The notes under the pieces are model-generated. The model was given only the letters and a program-made list of their open reading frames with translations, made no database searches and was not told the origin of the DNA. DNA of 37,424 bases, taken from the NCBI GenBank assembly GCA_023386835.1, contig JAEWIY010000020.1, positions 1 to 37,424 of the forward strand. The letters run 5' to 3'. This stretch comes from Verrucomicrobiota bacterium (lineage in GTDB: Bacteria; Verrucomicrobiota; Verrucomicrobiia; Opitutales; Opitutaceae). Positions 21,713-32,659 of this stretch are shown here, piece after piece (positions within the stretch are counted from its first letter, which is position 1; every line of letters begins with the position of its first letter). The translations under genes were made by a program, and so were the position numbers.

Positions 21713-23404
21713 TCAATACCAGCTTAGTTCCGGCTTCACGTCGGCCCGCGCCCACGCTTGGGCAAACTCGCGCCGCACGAGACGCGCGTCATCCTCGCGA
21801 TCCTGCGCCTCCAGCGCCGCGGCCAACCCGTACAAGGACCAGCCGTTGCGCGGAAAGTCCTGCAGATCCTGCCGGAAATGCTTCTCCGCCGCGGCTGCGT
21901 CGCCGTGCTGCAGCAAGGCCGCCGCGAGCGACTGCCGCGTGGGGAAGTACCAAAAGGCGGGTTCCATGTAGGGCAGCGCCTGCTCGGCCGCGACGGCCGC
22001 TTCGAGCTCAGCCAACTCGCCCGCGCGATCGCCGCTGGCGCGGGCCGCCTTTGCCGCGGCGAGATGCTTCGCCACTTGCCCAATGCCCATGGCGGGGAGG
22101 TATTGGTTGTCGAGTGCCTTCAGGTCGTCACCCGAGACGAGTTCGGCGACTTTCGACGCTTCGTCCTTCGCCTCGGACGCGCGACCGACTGCCGCGAAGG
22201 CAAGCGCGCGAGCATAGTGGTACATCAGACGGTCCATCGCGCCGTCGCTGGGCGCCTGGGTCGTCGCGAGGATGTCGTCCCAGCGGCCGAAACGCGCCTG
22301 CGAGACCAGCGGCAGATGCAGCAGCCGAGGGGCCTCAACGATCTCCGTACCACACAGCGGCGAGCTGGCGTATCGCGCCACTTCCCGCGCCGCTTGGATG
22401 CAATCCTCCGCCCGGCCTTCAAACGTCAGCGCGTACCAGAGGAAGTGCAGGTTGTGCGGGTAATAAAGACCGGGATAGAAGCCCTGCGCCTGACACTGGG
22501 CGATGTAGTCCCAGTCTGCCGCAGCCGCTACTTCGTTGACCGCCACCGCTCGCTCGTACTGCCCGGTCCGGATATAGATGTGCGAGGGCATGTGCAACAG
22601 GTGTCCCGAATCCGGCGCGTAGTTGACCAGCCGATCGGCACTCGGCAGCGCGCGCCAGGGCTCAGGCCCCGCCTCGATGAGGTGGATGTAGGCGTGATTG
22701 GCGCCCGGATGCATCGGTTCCCGGCTCAAAACCCGGTCGAGCACCGCGATCACCTCGAGCGCGGCGGGTTTCGGTGAGCGGTCCGGCAGCCAGTAATCCC
22801 ACGCCATTGTGTTCATCACCGCGTCAGCATACAGGACCGAAGCGTCCAGATCGTCCGGGTACTTCTCGGCGACTTCGCGCATGGCTGCGGCAAACGCCTG
22901 GTCCAACGTGCTCCGCTCCGCCTCCTCGTCGCGGGAGTAGCGCGCCGTCAGCGCCTCGATGTACGCCCGATCACGCGGCGAAACCTGGTCCTTCAACGCG
23001 ATCGCGCGATCCAGCGCCTCAACTGCGGAGGGCAGGGCCCCGTCGAACATGGGCGCGTTGATGTTGGGACCGTGGGCGAAGGCGATCCCCCACCACGCCA
23101 TCGCGAGGTTGGGATCCAGTTCAGCCGCAGCCGCGAAGGAGCGGATCGCCTCCTTGTGGTTGAAGCCGTAGCAGAACATCAGGCCCTGATCGAAGTACCG
23201 CTGTGCTTCGACCGATTGGGTGGACACTGGATGCGTCCACGTTCCGAGACCTTGGAAGAGGGGCGCGGGTCGCCGCTCTGGCGGCGGTGAGTGAGAATCG
23301 TCGGGGGCAGGCGACGAACCGGCGGTCACGGCGGCGAGGATGGCCAACACCGTGGCGACGGCGGCCAAACGTTGGGGGCGGTTAACAGGAGCGAACAGGG
23401 ACAT
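21713..23404 (-). CDS. Exported tetratricopeptide-repeat protein, unknown role
   Basis: A 563-residue protein with an N-terminal export signal: basic RPQR, then LAAVATVLAILAAVTAGS. A Pro-rich linker follows. Helical repeats begin with SVEAQRYFDQGLMFCYGFNHKEAIRSFAAAAELDP near residue 65, a canonical TPR, and continue with less regular repeats. WWGIAFAHGPNIN and the HMPSHIYIRTGQYERAVAVN segment are prominent, and the last clear repeat is YLP...GIGQVAKHLAAAKAARASGDRAGELAELEAAV. The protein is probably periplasmic or surface-associated. Similar large TPR proteins of unknown role are common in Planctomycetes and Verrucomicrobia. The ATG at 23404 was chosen because it starts the signal peptide directly; an ATG 30 bases upstream is possible. 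It is divergent from the LuxR-type regulator across 195 bases. Confidence 0.75.
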   Translation of the reverse strand: MSLFAPVNRPQRLAAVATVLAILAAVTAGSSPAPDDSHSPPPERRPAPLFQGLGTWTHPVSTQSVEAQRYFDQGLMFCYGFNHKEAIRSFAAAAELDPNLAMAWWGIAFAHGPNINAPMFDGALPSAVEALDRAIALKDQVSPRDRAYIEALTARYSRDEEAERSTLDQAFAAAMREVAEKYPDDLDASVLYADAVMNTMAWDYWLPDRSPKPAALEVIAVLDRVLSREPMHPGANHAYIHLIEAGPEPWRALPSADRLVNYAPDSGHLLHMPSHIYIRTGQYERAVAVNEVAAAADWDYIAQCQAQGFYPGLYYPHNLHFLWYALTFEGRAEDCIQAAREVARYASSPLCGTEIVEAPRLLHLPLVSQARFGRWDDILATTQAPSDGAMDRLMYHYARALAFAAVGRASEAKDEASKVAELVSGDDLKALDNQYLPAMGIGQVAKHLAAAKAARASGDRAGELAELEAAVAAEQALPYMEPAFWYFPTRQSLAAALLQHGDAAAAEKHFRQDLQDFPRNGWSLYGLAAALEAQDREDDARLVRREFAQAWARADVKPELSWY

Positions 23405-23599
23405 GGTAGGGACTTCAGGGACTGGGTGTTGCATCCCGGTGTGCGGAAAATGCCCGGGAGCAGGTTTGAAGGGGCAGCATAGCGCGCGCAGCCTCGGCCG
23501 CATATACGACACTTGGGGGAGTCCCCGAGGGAGGAACCAGCTTGGGCGGGGCGGCAGAGTCTTGCACTCAAAGGAGGTGCCCCGGCAAGGTTTCCCGTT

Positions 23600-24436
23600 A
23601 TGACGACAGATGCCCCCGTTGTCTCCAACCGCCGCGGCGTCCATGCCCTGCCCGCCTCGCCTCTCCGCGCCCTGGCCGAGGCGCTGCCGGCGATCTACGC
23701 CGAGACCAACACCGCCACGCTGCCATCAGCGCTGGTCGACGTCGTGGCCGAACTGATACCGGCAGAGGCGCACGGGGTGGTCGTGCATGACTACGCGCAG
23801 CACCAGCGCTCCTGGGCGCTGCGGCCAGCCCAGGTGGACCACGAGCGGCGCGTGCCGCTGTTCTTCGCCAACTTCCAGGAATTCCGGCCGGCGCAGGTCC
23901 GCCGGGAGACCGGCACGATCGAGGCGCTGGCGCTGTCCGATTTTGTCGGTGTCGCCGCGCTCGACCGGCTGACCATTTACGATTCCTACTACCGGCCGCT
24001 CCGGCTGGCGGACGACCTGAGCATCAGCGTCCGCCATGGCGACTACGCCCTGTGCGTTTCGGTTCTCCGCAACCGCCGCGGGTTCACCTCAACCGAGCGG
24101 GAATTGTTGAACGCTCTCCGCCCGCACCTGTTGCAGGCATGGATCAACGCCCGGCTGCTCACGGATCTGCAGGCCCGCACCGCGGCCGCTCCCATCCCGG
24201 CGCGCGAATGGGTGCCGGATCCGTTGGAGGAGGCATTCGGTCTCACCCCGCGGGAGGCCGAGGTGCTGATGTGGGCGGCGCAGGGGAAAACCAATCCCGA
24301 GATCGCCGTGATCCTGTCGATTCGTCCCTACACCGTGCGTACCCACCTCGAGCGCGTCTTCGCCAAACTCGGGGTCGAGACCCGCCACGCGGCGGGGCTG
24401 CGGGCGATCGAAGTTCTCGGACTGCCGGAACGTTGA
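23600..24436 (+). CDS. LuxR-family HTH transcriptional regulator
   Basis: A 278-residue protein. The C-terminus (about residues 215-268) is a LuxR/GerE-type helix-turn-helix: LTPREAEVLMWAAQGKTNPEIA, followed by RPYTVRTHLERVFAKLGV and ETRHAAGLRA. The N-terminal 200 residues do not contain a receiver domain (no conserved Asp series). They look like a GAF-type sensory domain, so the signal is probably a small ligand or protein partner. The ATG at 23600 is used; an upstream in-frame start has no visible ribosome site. It is divergent from the TPR gene, which it might control, though that is only positional. It converges with a lipoprotein gene just 29 bases away, and no terminator hairpin was found in the gap. 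Confidence 0.82.
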   Translation: MTTDAPVVSNRRGVHALPASPLRALAEALPAIYAETNTATLPSALVDVVAELIPAEAHGVVVHDYAQHQRSWALRPAQVDHERRVPLFFANFQEFRPAQVRRETGTIEALALSDFVGVAALDRLTIYDSYYRPLRLADDLSISVRHGDYALCVSVLRNRRGFTSTERELLNALRPHLLQAWINARLLTDLQARTAAAPIPAREWVPDPLEEAFGLTPREAEVLMWAAQGKTNPEIAVILSIRPYTVRTHLERVFAKLGVETRHAAGLRAIEVLGLPER

Positions 24437-24465
24437 CTCAAAGCAGCACGCCGGCCTGGCGCGCC

Positions 24466-24864
24466 TCACAGCCCGCGCTCGATCTCACGGAAGAGCGCCT
24501 GCGAACGAGCGGCGTCTCCGGATACTCCATACCGGATCTTGATCGTGGATTGGCCCGGCGCGACTTCCTTCACCTTGACGACAACGAGCGTGTCGCCGCG
24601 GTCGCGCGCCTTGAGCTCGGCCTCGATCGTCTTGCGATCATCCTGCGTCAGGAACAGCCCTTTCTCCTCCAGCGCTGTTTTCGACGCCTGGTAAGCGGTC
24701 GCAAAGTTCGCGTCGACCGTGGTGCGCAGCTCGCCGAAGCGGAACTCGCCGAGCGTATCGGGAGTGAGCTGGACGGTCGAGCAACCGGTGCCGCCCGAGA
24801 GCGCGGCGAGGCAGATGACCGGGAGGAGGAGGAGAGACCAGCGGCGAGATGGGAATGCGTGCAT
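24466..24864 (-). CDS. DUF3568-like lipoprotein
   Basis: A 132-residue predicted lipoprotein. A basic start (SRRW) and hydrophobic core (LLLLPVICLAAL) lead to SGGTGC, whose cysteine near residue 28 is probably lipidated although the lipobox is non-ideal (G at -3). The mature part has G-E-F-R-F-G-E-L-R-T-T-V near residue 40, then an Ala/Lys helix and three or more strands, including TLVVVKVKE and STIKIRYGVSGD. This pattern matches the DUF3568 family of small bacterial lipoproteins, role unknown. It lies 77 bases downstream of carB on the same strand, separated by a hairpin, so it is probably transcribed on its own. Confidence 0.75.
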   Translation of the reverse strand: MHAFPSRRWSLLLLPVICLAALSGGTGCSTVQLTPDTLGEFRFGELRTTVDANFATAYQASKTALEEKGLFLTQDDRKTIEAELKARDRGDTLVVVKVKEVAPGQSTIKIRYGVSGDAARSQALFREIERGL

Positions 24865-24895
24865 GTTGAAGCTCTGTTGCGACCTCAGACACCGG

Positions 24896-24919
24896 GGTCG
24901 CGGCGGAGTTGCCGCGACC
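24896..24919. terminator. Perfect hairpin between carB and the DUF3568-like gene
   Basis: GGTCGCGGC and GCCGCGACC form a perfect 9-bp stem with a 6-base loop, 22 bases after the carB stop in minus-strand direction. No T-tract follows. It may terminate carB transcripts or protect their 3' end. Confidence 0.5.
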
Positions 24920-24941
24920 AGCCTACCCCACGCCGCCCGGT

Positions 24942-28178
<3,237 letters not shown>

Positions 28179-28317
28179 GGACGTGGGTTCCGCGAAGGTT
28201 GAGAACGCCCCCTGCCGGAGCAAGCGGGAACTCCGCTCTCACGCACCTCGGCGCCGAGGTTCCCCAGGAACGCCCCCGCTCGCGGCAGCCGATCAGGCAG
28301 ATTGACCGATCGAACGC

Positions 28318-29571
28318 TCAGCCGAGCGTGCTGACGTCGACGCCCAGCACTTTTGCCGCTGCTTTGCGATCACCCCGACACGCGTGCAGCACCATGTCGA
28401 TGTACTGCCGCTGCTGCCCCGCGAGGTAATCCTGCAAACTCGGCCAACGTTGCAGCTCCTTCAGCCGCATGGGCAACTGTTCCGAGGTCACAATGCGCGT
28501 TTCCGTCGTGGCCGCGATGCGCGTCACCACTTGGCCAAGTTCCACCACATTGCCCGGCCAGTGATACGACTTCAGGACGCCAAATGCATCCTCCGTGAAC
28601 TCGACCAGGTTGGCGTCGAACAGCGGGTTGGTCGCCTTGCTCTGGAAAAATTTCACCAACGCCGGCAAATCAACCAGGTGCTCGCGCAGCGGCGGCAACG
28701 TCACGGGCAAGGAAGCGACCCGATAGAAAAGTTCGTCGTGAAAATTGCCTTCATCAGTCAGCCCCTCGAGGTCCGCGTTGGTGGTGCAGACGAGGCGGAA
28801 GCTGTGCGCCGTGTTGCGCAGCACACTCACGAGTTCCTTCTGCATCGGCATCGGCAGACATTCCAAATGACGGAGGAAAAGTGTGCCGCCCTTGGCCTGA
28901 TGCACCCATTCGCCACCCGCTCCACTCTCGCCCAGCAGGCCCGCGCGAAACGAGGTCTCTGAACTGAGGGAGCAGTCGATCCGGACAAGCTGGGATCCCT
29001 TCTCCCCACTGCTAGCATGCAGAATCTCCGCGACCGCAGTTTTTCCGGTGCCACTTTCACCCTGCAGCAGCACCGGAGTGCGCACGCCCGCCAACTTCTT
29101 GATCTGCTGCCGCAGCTTCTGCATGGCCGGGCTGGAGCCGACCAGTCGTCCTTCGATGTCAGCGAGGTTGAGCACCGGTCCAAGCGCACCGCTGCGCTCG
29201 GTCTGAAACTGCTTAAACTCGGAGCCGCGCTTGAGCGTGGCAATCAGCTCGTCGACCCGAAACGGCTTCTGCAGGTAATCGAAGGCTCCTGACTTTAGCG
29301 CCTGGATCGCACTCTCGGTCGAGGCGTAGGCCGTCATGATGATCACGACGGCGTTGGGATCGTACAGCTTGAGCTGCTTCAGCAGCGTGATCCCGTCCAT
29401 CGGCTTCATGTCGATGTCGGCCAGCACGAGGTCGAAGCGCTCCTGCTTGTACCGGGCGAGGGCTTTCTCGCCGTCCGTCGCGAATGCTGTCGCAAACCCC
29501 GTCGGCTGGATCACGGCATCCAGCATTTCGTGGATCGAGAGCAGGTCGTCGACGATAAGAACAGAAGGCAT
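28318..29571 (-). CDS. NtrC-like response regulator with degenerate AAA+ domain
   Basis: A 417-residue protein of receiver, AAA+ and partial Fis-HTH architecture. The receiver is intact: DD at residues 8-9, phosphoacceptor D52 in LVLADIDMKP, T in IIMTAYAS, and K in QKPF. The AAA+ domain keeps Walker A GESGTGKT near residue 170. The GAFTGA loop that contacts sigma-54 is missing (GLLGESGAGGEW occupies its place). The Walker B acidic residue is replaced (GGTLFLRHLE instead of LFLDE), and the arginine in the FReDLYYR region is H (FHDELFYR). The C-terminus ends at KVLGVDVSTLG, inside the Fis recognition helix. Known NtrC activators need all these, so sigma-54 activation is unlikely. It may act as a phospho-switch without ATP hydrolysis. 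It lies 64 bases after a PilC/GspF gene and is probably co-transcribed with it. Confidence 0.85.
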   Translation of the reverse strand: MPSVLIVDDLLSIHEMLDAVIQPTGFATAFATDGEKALARYKQERFDLVLADIDMKPMDGITLLKQLKLYDPNAVVIIMTAYASTESAIQALKSGAFDYLQKPFRVDELIATLKRGSEFKQFQTERSGALGPVLNLADIEGRLVGSSPAMQKLRQQIKKLAGVRTPVLLQGESGTGKTAVAEILHASSGEKGSQLVRIDCSLSSETSFRAGLLGESGAGGEWVHQAKGGTLFLRHLECLPMPMQKELVSVLRNTAHSFRLVCTTNADLEGLTDEGNFHDELFYRVASLPVTLPPLREHLVDLPALVKFFQSKATNPLFDANLVEFTEDAFGVLKSYHWPGNVVELGQVVTRIAATTETRIVTSEQLPMRLKELQRWPSLQDYLAGQQRQYIDMVLHACRGDRKAAAKVLGVDVSTLG

Positions 29572-29635
29572 GGGTCAGTCTATCCCGCCGCACTCAGCGC
29601 AACGGGGGGCCAAGGGAACAACAGGTTCCCCCGGT

Positions 29636-30817
29636 TTACAAGCCGCCCGCAACTGCGCCGAGTTGGAAGATCGGCAAGAACATGGCCATAACGATACCGC
29701 CGACCACAACGCCGAGGAAAACAATCAACACCGGTTCGATGAGCGACGTGAGAGCCGCGACCGTCGCTTCACACTCGGTATCGTAGAAGTCAGCAATCTT
29801 GTTCATCATGCCGTCGACGTTACCGGTCGACTCACCGGCCTTGACCATGTGCTTCATCATGGCCGGGAAGAACGGATTGACCGCCAGCACTTCGGACACC
29901 TGGCCGCCTTGGCTGACGTGGCGGGCGATTTCGACGCAGGCGGCTTCGATCTGTACCTTGTTCGACGCGGCTGAAACGATTTCCAGCGTGCGCAGGATCG
30001 GCACACCGGAGCGGATCAGCGTCGCATAGGTGCGGCTGAAGCGGGAGAGCGCGATCTTGTGGATCAAGGGCCCGAAGATCGGCGCCTTGACCAGGAACCG
30101 GTCCTTGGCCTCACGACCCTTCGGAGTGGCCACGATCTTTTTGAAAAGAAAAACGAAAGCTCCGACGCCCAAAGCCACCCAGTGGAAGTTGTACTTCAGG
30201 AAGTTCGAAACATCGATCAGCATTTGCGTCGGCGCCGGCAGCTTCGAACCGAAGTCGGCGAACATTTCCGCAAAGACCGGAATAACGAAGATCAGGAGGA
30301 CATTGACCAAGGCGATGGCCAAGCCGATCACGGCGATCGGATAGGTCATGGCCGACTTCACCTTCTTCGACAGCTTGACGCTCGATTCGAAGTAGCCCGC
30401 GACCTTGCTGAGAATCTCCGAGAGCGCACCGGACGCTTCACCCGCCTCGACCATCGAGATGAAGAGCGAGTTGAAGGCGCGCGGAAACTTTTTGACGGCG
30501 GACGAAAAGGAGTTGCCGGAGGAGATATCCAGCCGCACATCGCGGATGATGATGCGGAAAACGGGGTCCTCGGTCTGGTCTTGCAGCGCTTCCAGCGACT
30601 GCACCAAGGGTAGACCGGCGGTGAGCAGCGATGCGAGCTGCTGGGTGAAGATCGCCAGCTCCTGAAGGGGTAGCTTGTAGTTCTTCGCCTTGCGTTCGAG
30701 CGACTTCTGCTTTGCGAGCATTTGCGCCGACTTCACTCCACCAGACTTGGTCGGGGCGTTCGGGGCGCGTAACGTCCCTGCCGTACCGGCGGTTGGAGCG
30801 GAAGAGAGAAATGCCAT
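29636..30817 (-). CDS. PilC/GspF-type inner-membrane platform protein
   Basis: A 393-residue protein of the type II secretion/type IV pilus inner-membrane platform family. Two GspF domains are seen, one near residues 55-180 and one near residues 260-380. Each carries the LxxGxP(L/I)xxxLxxxxxxxxN-type opening: QQLASLLTAGLPLVQSLEAL, and SRTYATLIRSGVPILRTLEIV. Each also has the EAGE/KAGESTG motif (SMVEAGEASGALSEIL; MVKAGESTGNVDGMM). Three hydrophobic stretches include AVIGLAIALVNVLLIFVIPVFAEMFADF and the C-terminal VLIVFLGVVVGGIVMAMFLPIF. It normally works with an ATPase (PilB/GspE) and pilins, but none of those genes lies in this window. ATG 30817 gives an MAFLSSAPTAG start; its upstream extension is rejected. 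It is followed by the degenerate response regulator. Confidence 0.92.
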   Translation of the reverse strand: MAFLSSAPTAGTAGTLRAPNAPTKSGGVKSAQMLAKQKSLERKAKNYKLPLQELAIFTQQLASLLTAGLPLVQSLEALQDQTEDPVFRIIIRDVRLDISSGNSFSSAVKKFPRAFNSLFISMVEAGEASGALSEILSKVAGYFESSVKLSKKVKSAMTYPIAVIGLAIALVNVLLIFVIPVFAEMFADFGSKLPAPTQMLIDVSNFLKYNFHWVALGVGAFVFLFKKIVATPKGREAKDRFLVKAPIFGPLIHKIALSRFSRTYATLIRSGVPILRTLEIVSAASNKVQIEAACVEIARHVSQGGQVSEVLAVNPFFPAMMKHMVKAGESTGNVDGMMNKIADFYDTECEATVAALTSLIEPVLIVFLGVVVGGIVMAMFLPIFQLGAVAGGL

Positions 30818-30982
30818 GGCAGCAGGCAATCGGCACTTCCCACCAGCCGGCAAATCGAAAGACCCTCAAAAAGGGTAAAAAAAGCATCACATTGCTCCGA
30901 TCGGCCCTCCCAACCACTCGCCAAGCGGCCCTACACGCCCCCAAGTCTTTCGCGGGCCGGAAGCGCGTTTCCACGCGGAAGC

Positions 30983-31010
30983 TTGACCGCGGCACGAGCC
31001 CCGGAATGCT
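30983..31010 (+). promoter_or_regulatory. Candidate promoter for tRNA-Gly and rsmE
   Basis: TTGACC at 30983-30988 and AATGCT at 31005-31010 are 16 bases apart and end 11 bases before the tRNA-Gly start. The -35 is 5 of 6 and the -10 is 3 of 6. This layout is close to that upstream of the tRNA-Pro gene. Confidence 0.4.
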
Positions 31011-31021
31011 GCTTCCACTGC

Positions 31022-31095
<74 letters not shown>

Positions 31096-31130
31096 ACCCA
31101 CCAGCGCGATGAAAAGGGGTGGTCCGGGTC

Positions 31131-31856
31131 ATGAACCTGATCTTGTTCGAGCCCGACGAAGTCGGTCGGCCGCTGGTCTCCAGCGACCCTCGCGCGCAAC
31201 ACCTGGTTAATGTCCTGCGTCGCCAGCCGGGCGATACGTTCGACGCTGGGATTGTCGGCTCCACGCGCGGCACGGGCGTTGTCCGGGGCCTCGATGAAAA
31301 CGGCCTGCAATTCGATTTTAAGGCCCATTCCCCGCTTCCCCTGCGACGCCAACTTCGGCTCCTCATCGGCTGGCCGCGGCCGCAGACGGCCCGGGATATC
31401 CTGCGCGACGCCACGACGCTGGGCGCCACCACGCTCGAGTTCGTGCACACGGCGCGCAGCGATCGCAACTACGCAAGCAGCCCGCTCTGGACGTCTGGCG
31501 AGTGGCGGCGTCACATGCTGACGGGTGCGGCGCAGGCCTTTGACCCGCGCATTCCAGCGGTGCGCTGGAATCGCTCGCTAAAGCAAGCGGTCGAGCCCTT
31601 CGGCCCAGGCGACGAAGCGCGCTGGGCACTCGATCTCTACGAAGCGACCGCGCCACTGGCCGAGCTGGCCACACACTCCACCGGCCCTGTCAGTCTCGCG
31701 TTCGGACCTGAACGCGGTTGGGATCAGCAGGACCGGGAGATTCTCCGGCGCGCCGGCTTCACCTTGGCCTCGCTGAACCTGCCGGTGCTCCGCGTCGAGA
31801 CGGCAGTGGTAGCCGCGCTCGCGCTCGTCAGCGCGCTTGGGCCGCGTCCAAGCTGA
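31131..31856 (+). CDS. rsmE: 16S rRNA m3U1498 methyltransferase (RsmE family)
   Basis: RsmE methylates N3 of U1498 in 16S rRNA using SAM and is a SPOUT-fold dimeric methyltransferase. The 241-residue protein has the expected layout: the N-terminal PUA-like part opens MNLILFEPDE, and the C-terminal knot shows LAFGPERGWDQQDREIL followed by LNLPVLRVETAVVAALALV. These are the diagnostic G-P-E-x-G and L-R-x-E-T-A motifs for SAM binding. The ATG at 31131 is preferred over GTG 31119 because AAGGGG stands 10 or more bases before the ATG and too close to the GTG. The last 29 bases overlap the convergent rsmD gene. It follows tRNA-Gly on the same strand. The exact target base is inferred from the family. 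Confidence 0.88.
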   Translation: MNLILFEPDEVGRPLVSSDPRAQHLVNVLRRQPGDTFDAGIVGSTRGTGVVRGLDENGLQFDFKAHSPLPLRRQLRLLIGWPRPQTARDILRDATTLGATTLEFVHTARSDRNYASSPLWTSGEWRRHMLTGAAQAFDPRIPAVRWNRSLKQAVEPFGPGDEARWALDLYEATAPLAELATHSTGPVSLAFGPERGWDQQDREILRRAGFTLASLNLPVLRVETAVVAALALVSALGPRPS

Positions 31857-32406
31857 ACACGGAGATGGTGGGCTGGCGGGCCCCCTTCCCGATCCGCTTC
31901 AAGCACGACCATCCTGCAGGCTCCAGCGGCACGTCGCCTGGCGCCTCGAAGATGACCAATGCCTCCGGCTGGGGTCGCAGCAGATTCGCCAGCCGCTCAA
32001 AAAGCACCGGAGCCACGGCCGGAATCCGTTCGTACGGCGGATCGATGAACACCAGATCAGGCGGCTCTGGTTGCGACCACGGCACCAGAAGCGCGTCGCC
32101 ACGCACCACGGTCAGTCCCGCTTCCGGTCGGCCCAAACTCCGACACACCGCGGTGATATTCTGCCGGACACAATCCGCGGTCCTTCCATGGTGCTCCACA
32201 AAGCTGCCACTGGCGGCGCCGCGACTGAGGGCTTCCAGCCCATAAGCCCCACTCCCCGCGAACAGGTCGAGGAAGCGCGCGTCCAACACGCGCGCGCCCA
32301 AACTCGAGAAAACAGCCTGCCGCAGTCCGTCGGTCGCCGGCCTCGTTGCCAACCCCTTCGGCGTAACGAGCGGGATGCCTCGGGCTGCTCCACCACTGAT
32401 TCGCAT
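31828..32406 (-). CDS. rsmD: 16S rRNA m2G966 methyltransferase (RsmD family)
   Basis: RsmD methylates N2 of G966 in 16S rRNA using SAM. The 192-residue protein starts MRISGGAARG, the usual RsmD opening. TRPATDGLRQAVFSSL follows, then the SAM-binding LDLFAGSGAYGLEALSRGA, and the DPPYE catalytic motif appears near residue 122 (VFIDPPYERIPAV). Length agrees with the family (about 190-200). The ATG at 32406 is well supported by homology at the first residue. It converges with rsmE, sharing 29 bases, and is divergent from the aromatic-repeat gene across 253 bases. Having the two rRNA methyltransferases face each other is not known to me as a common arrangement. Confidence 0.92.
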   Translation of the reverse strand: MRISGGAARGIPLVTPKGLATRPATDGLRQAVFSSLGARVLDARFLDLFAGSGAYGLEALSRGAASGSFVEHHGRTADCVRQNITAVCRSLGRPEAGLTVVRGDALLVPWSQPEPPDLVFIDPPYERIPAVAPVLFERLANLLRPQPEALVIFEAPGDVPLEPAGWSCLKRIGKGARQPTISVFSLDAAQAR

Positions 32407-32556
32407 GACGGTGCGTTAGCCGCGATGGCCTTTCGCGGCACTCAAAATCCACCGGTGTGTCAGCCGCGGCGACCGATCGCGCGGCTGCGGTCGTCAGGCA
32501 ATTTCCGGGAACCAAGGCGGGGGCACCGGAACAACATTCCCTTGCCAGCCGTCGGA

Positions 32557-32583
32557 TTGGACACTTCGTTAGGGGCCTAATTA
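32557..32583 (+). promoter_or_regulatory. Weak candidate promoter before the aromatic-repeat/mla operon
   Basis: TTGGAC (32557) and TAATTA (32578-32583), 15 bases apart, occur in the only AT-richer patch of the 253-base gap. The patch also holds the inverted repeat TTAGG-GG-CCTAA at 32569-32580. Spacing and -10 match are poor, so this is only a lead. The rest of the gap shows no other feature. Confidence 0.25.
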
Positions 32584-32659
32584 GTTGATGTTAGGGTTCC
32601 GCCGACTTCGCCCGCGCATCAGCCTGGCTTTCGCGTGCCCGCTCTTCCAACTGCAAACC

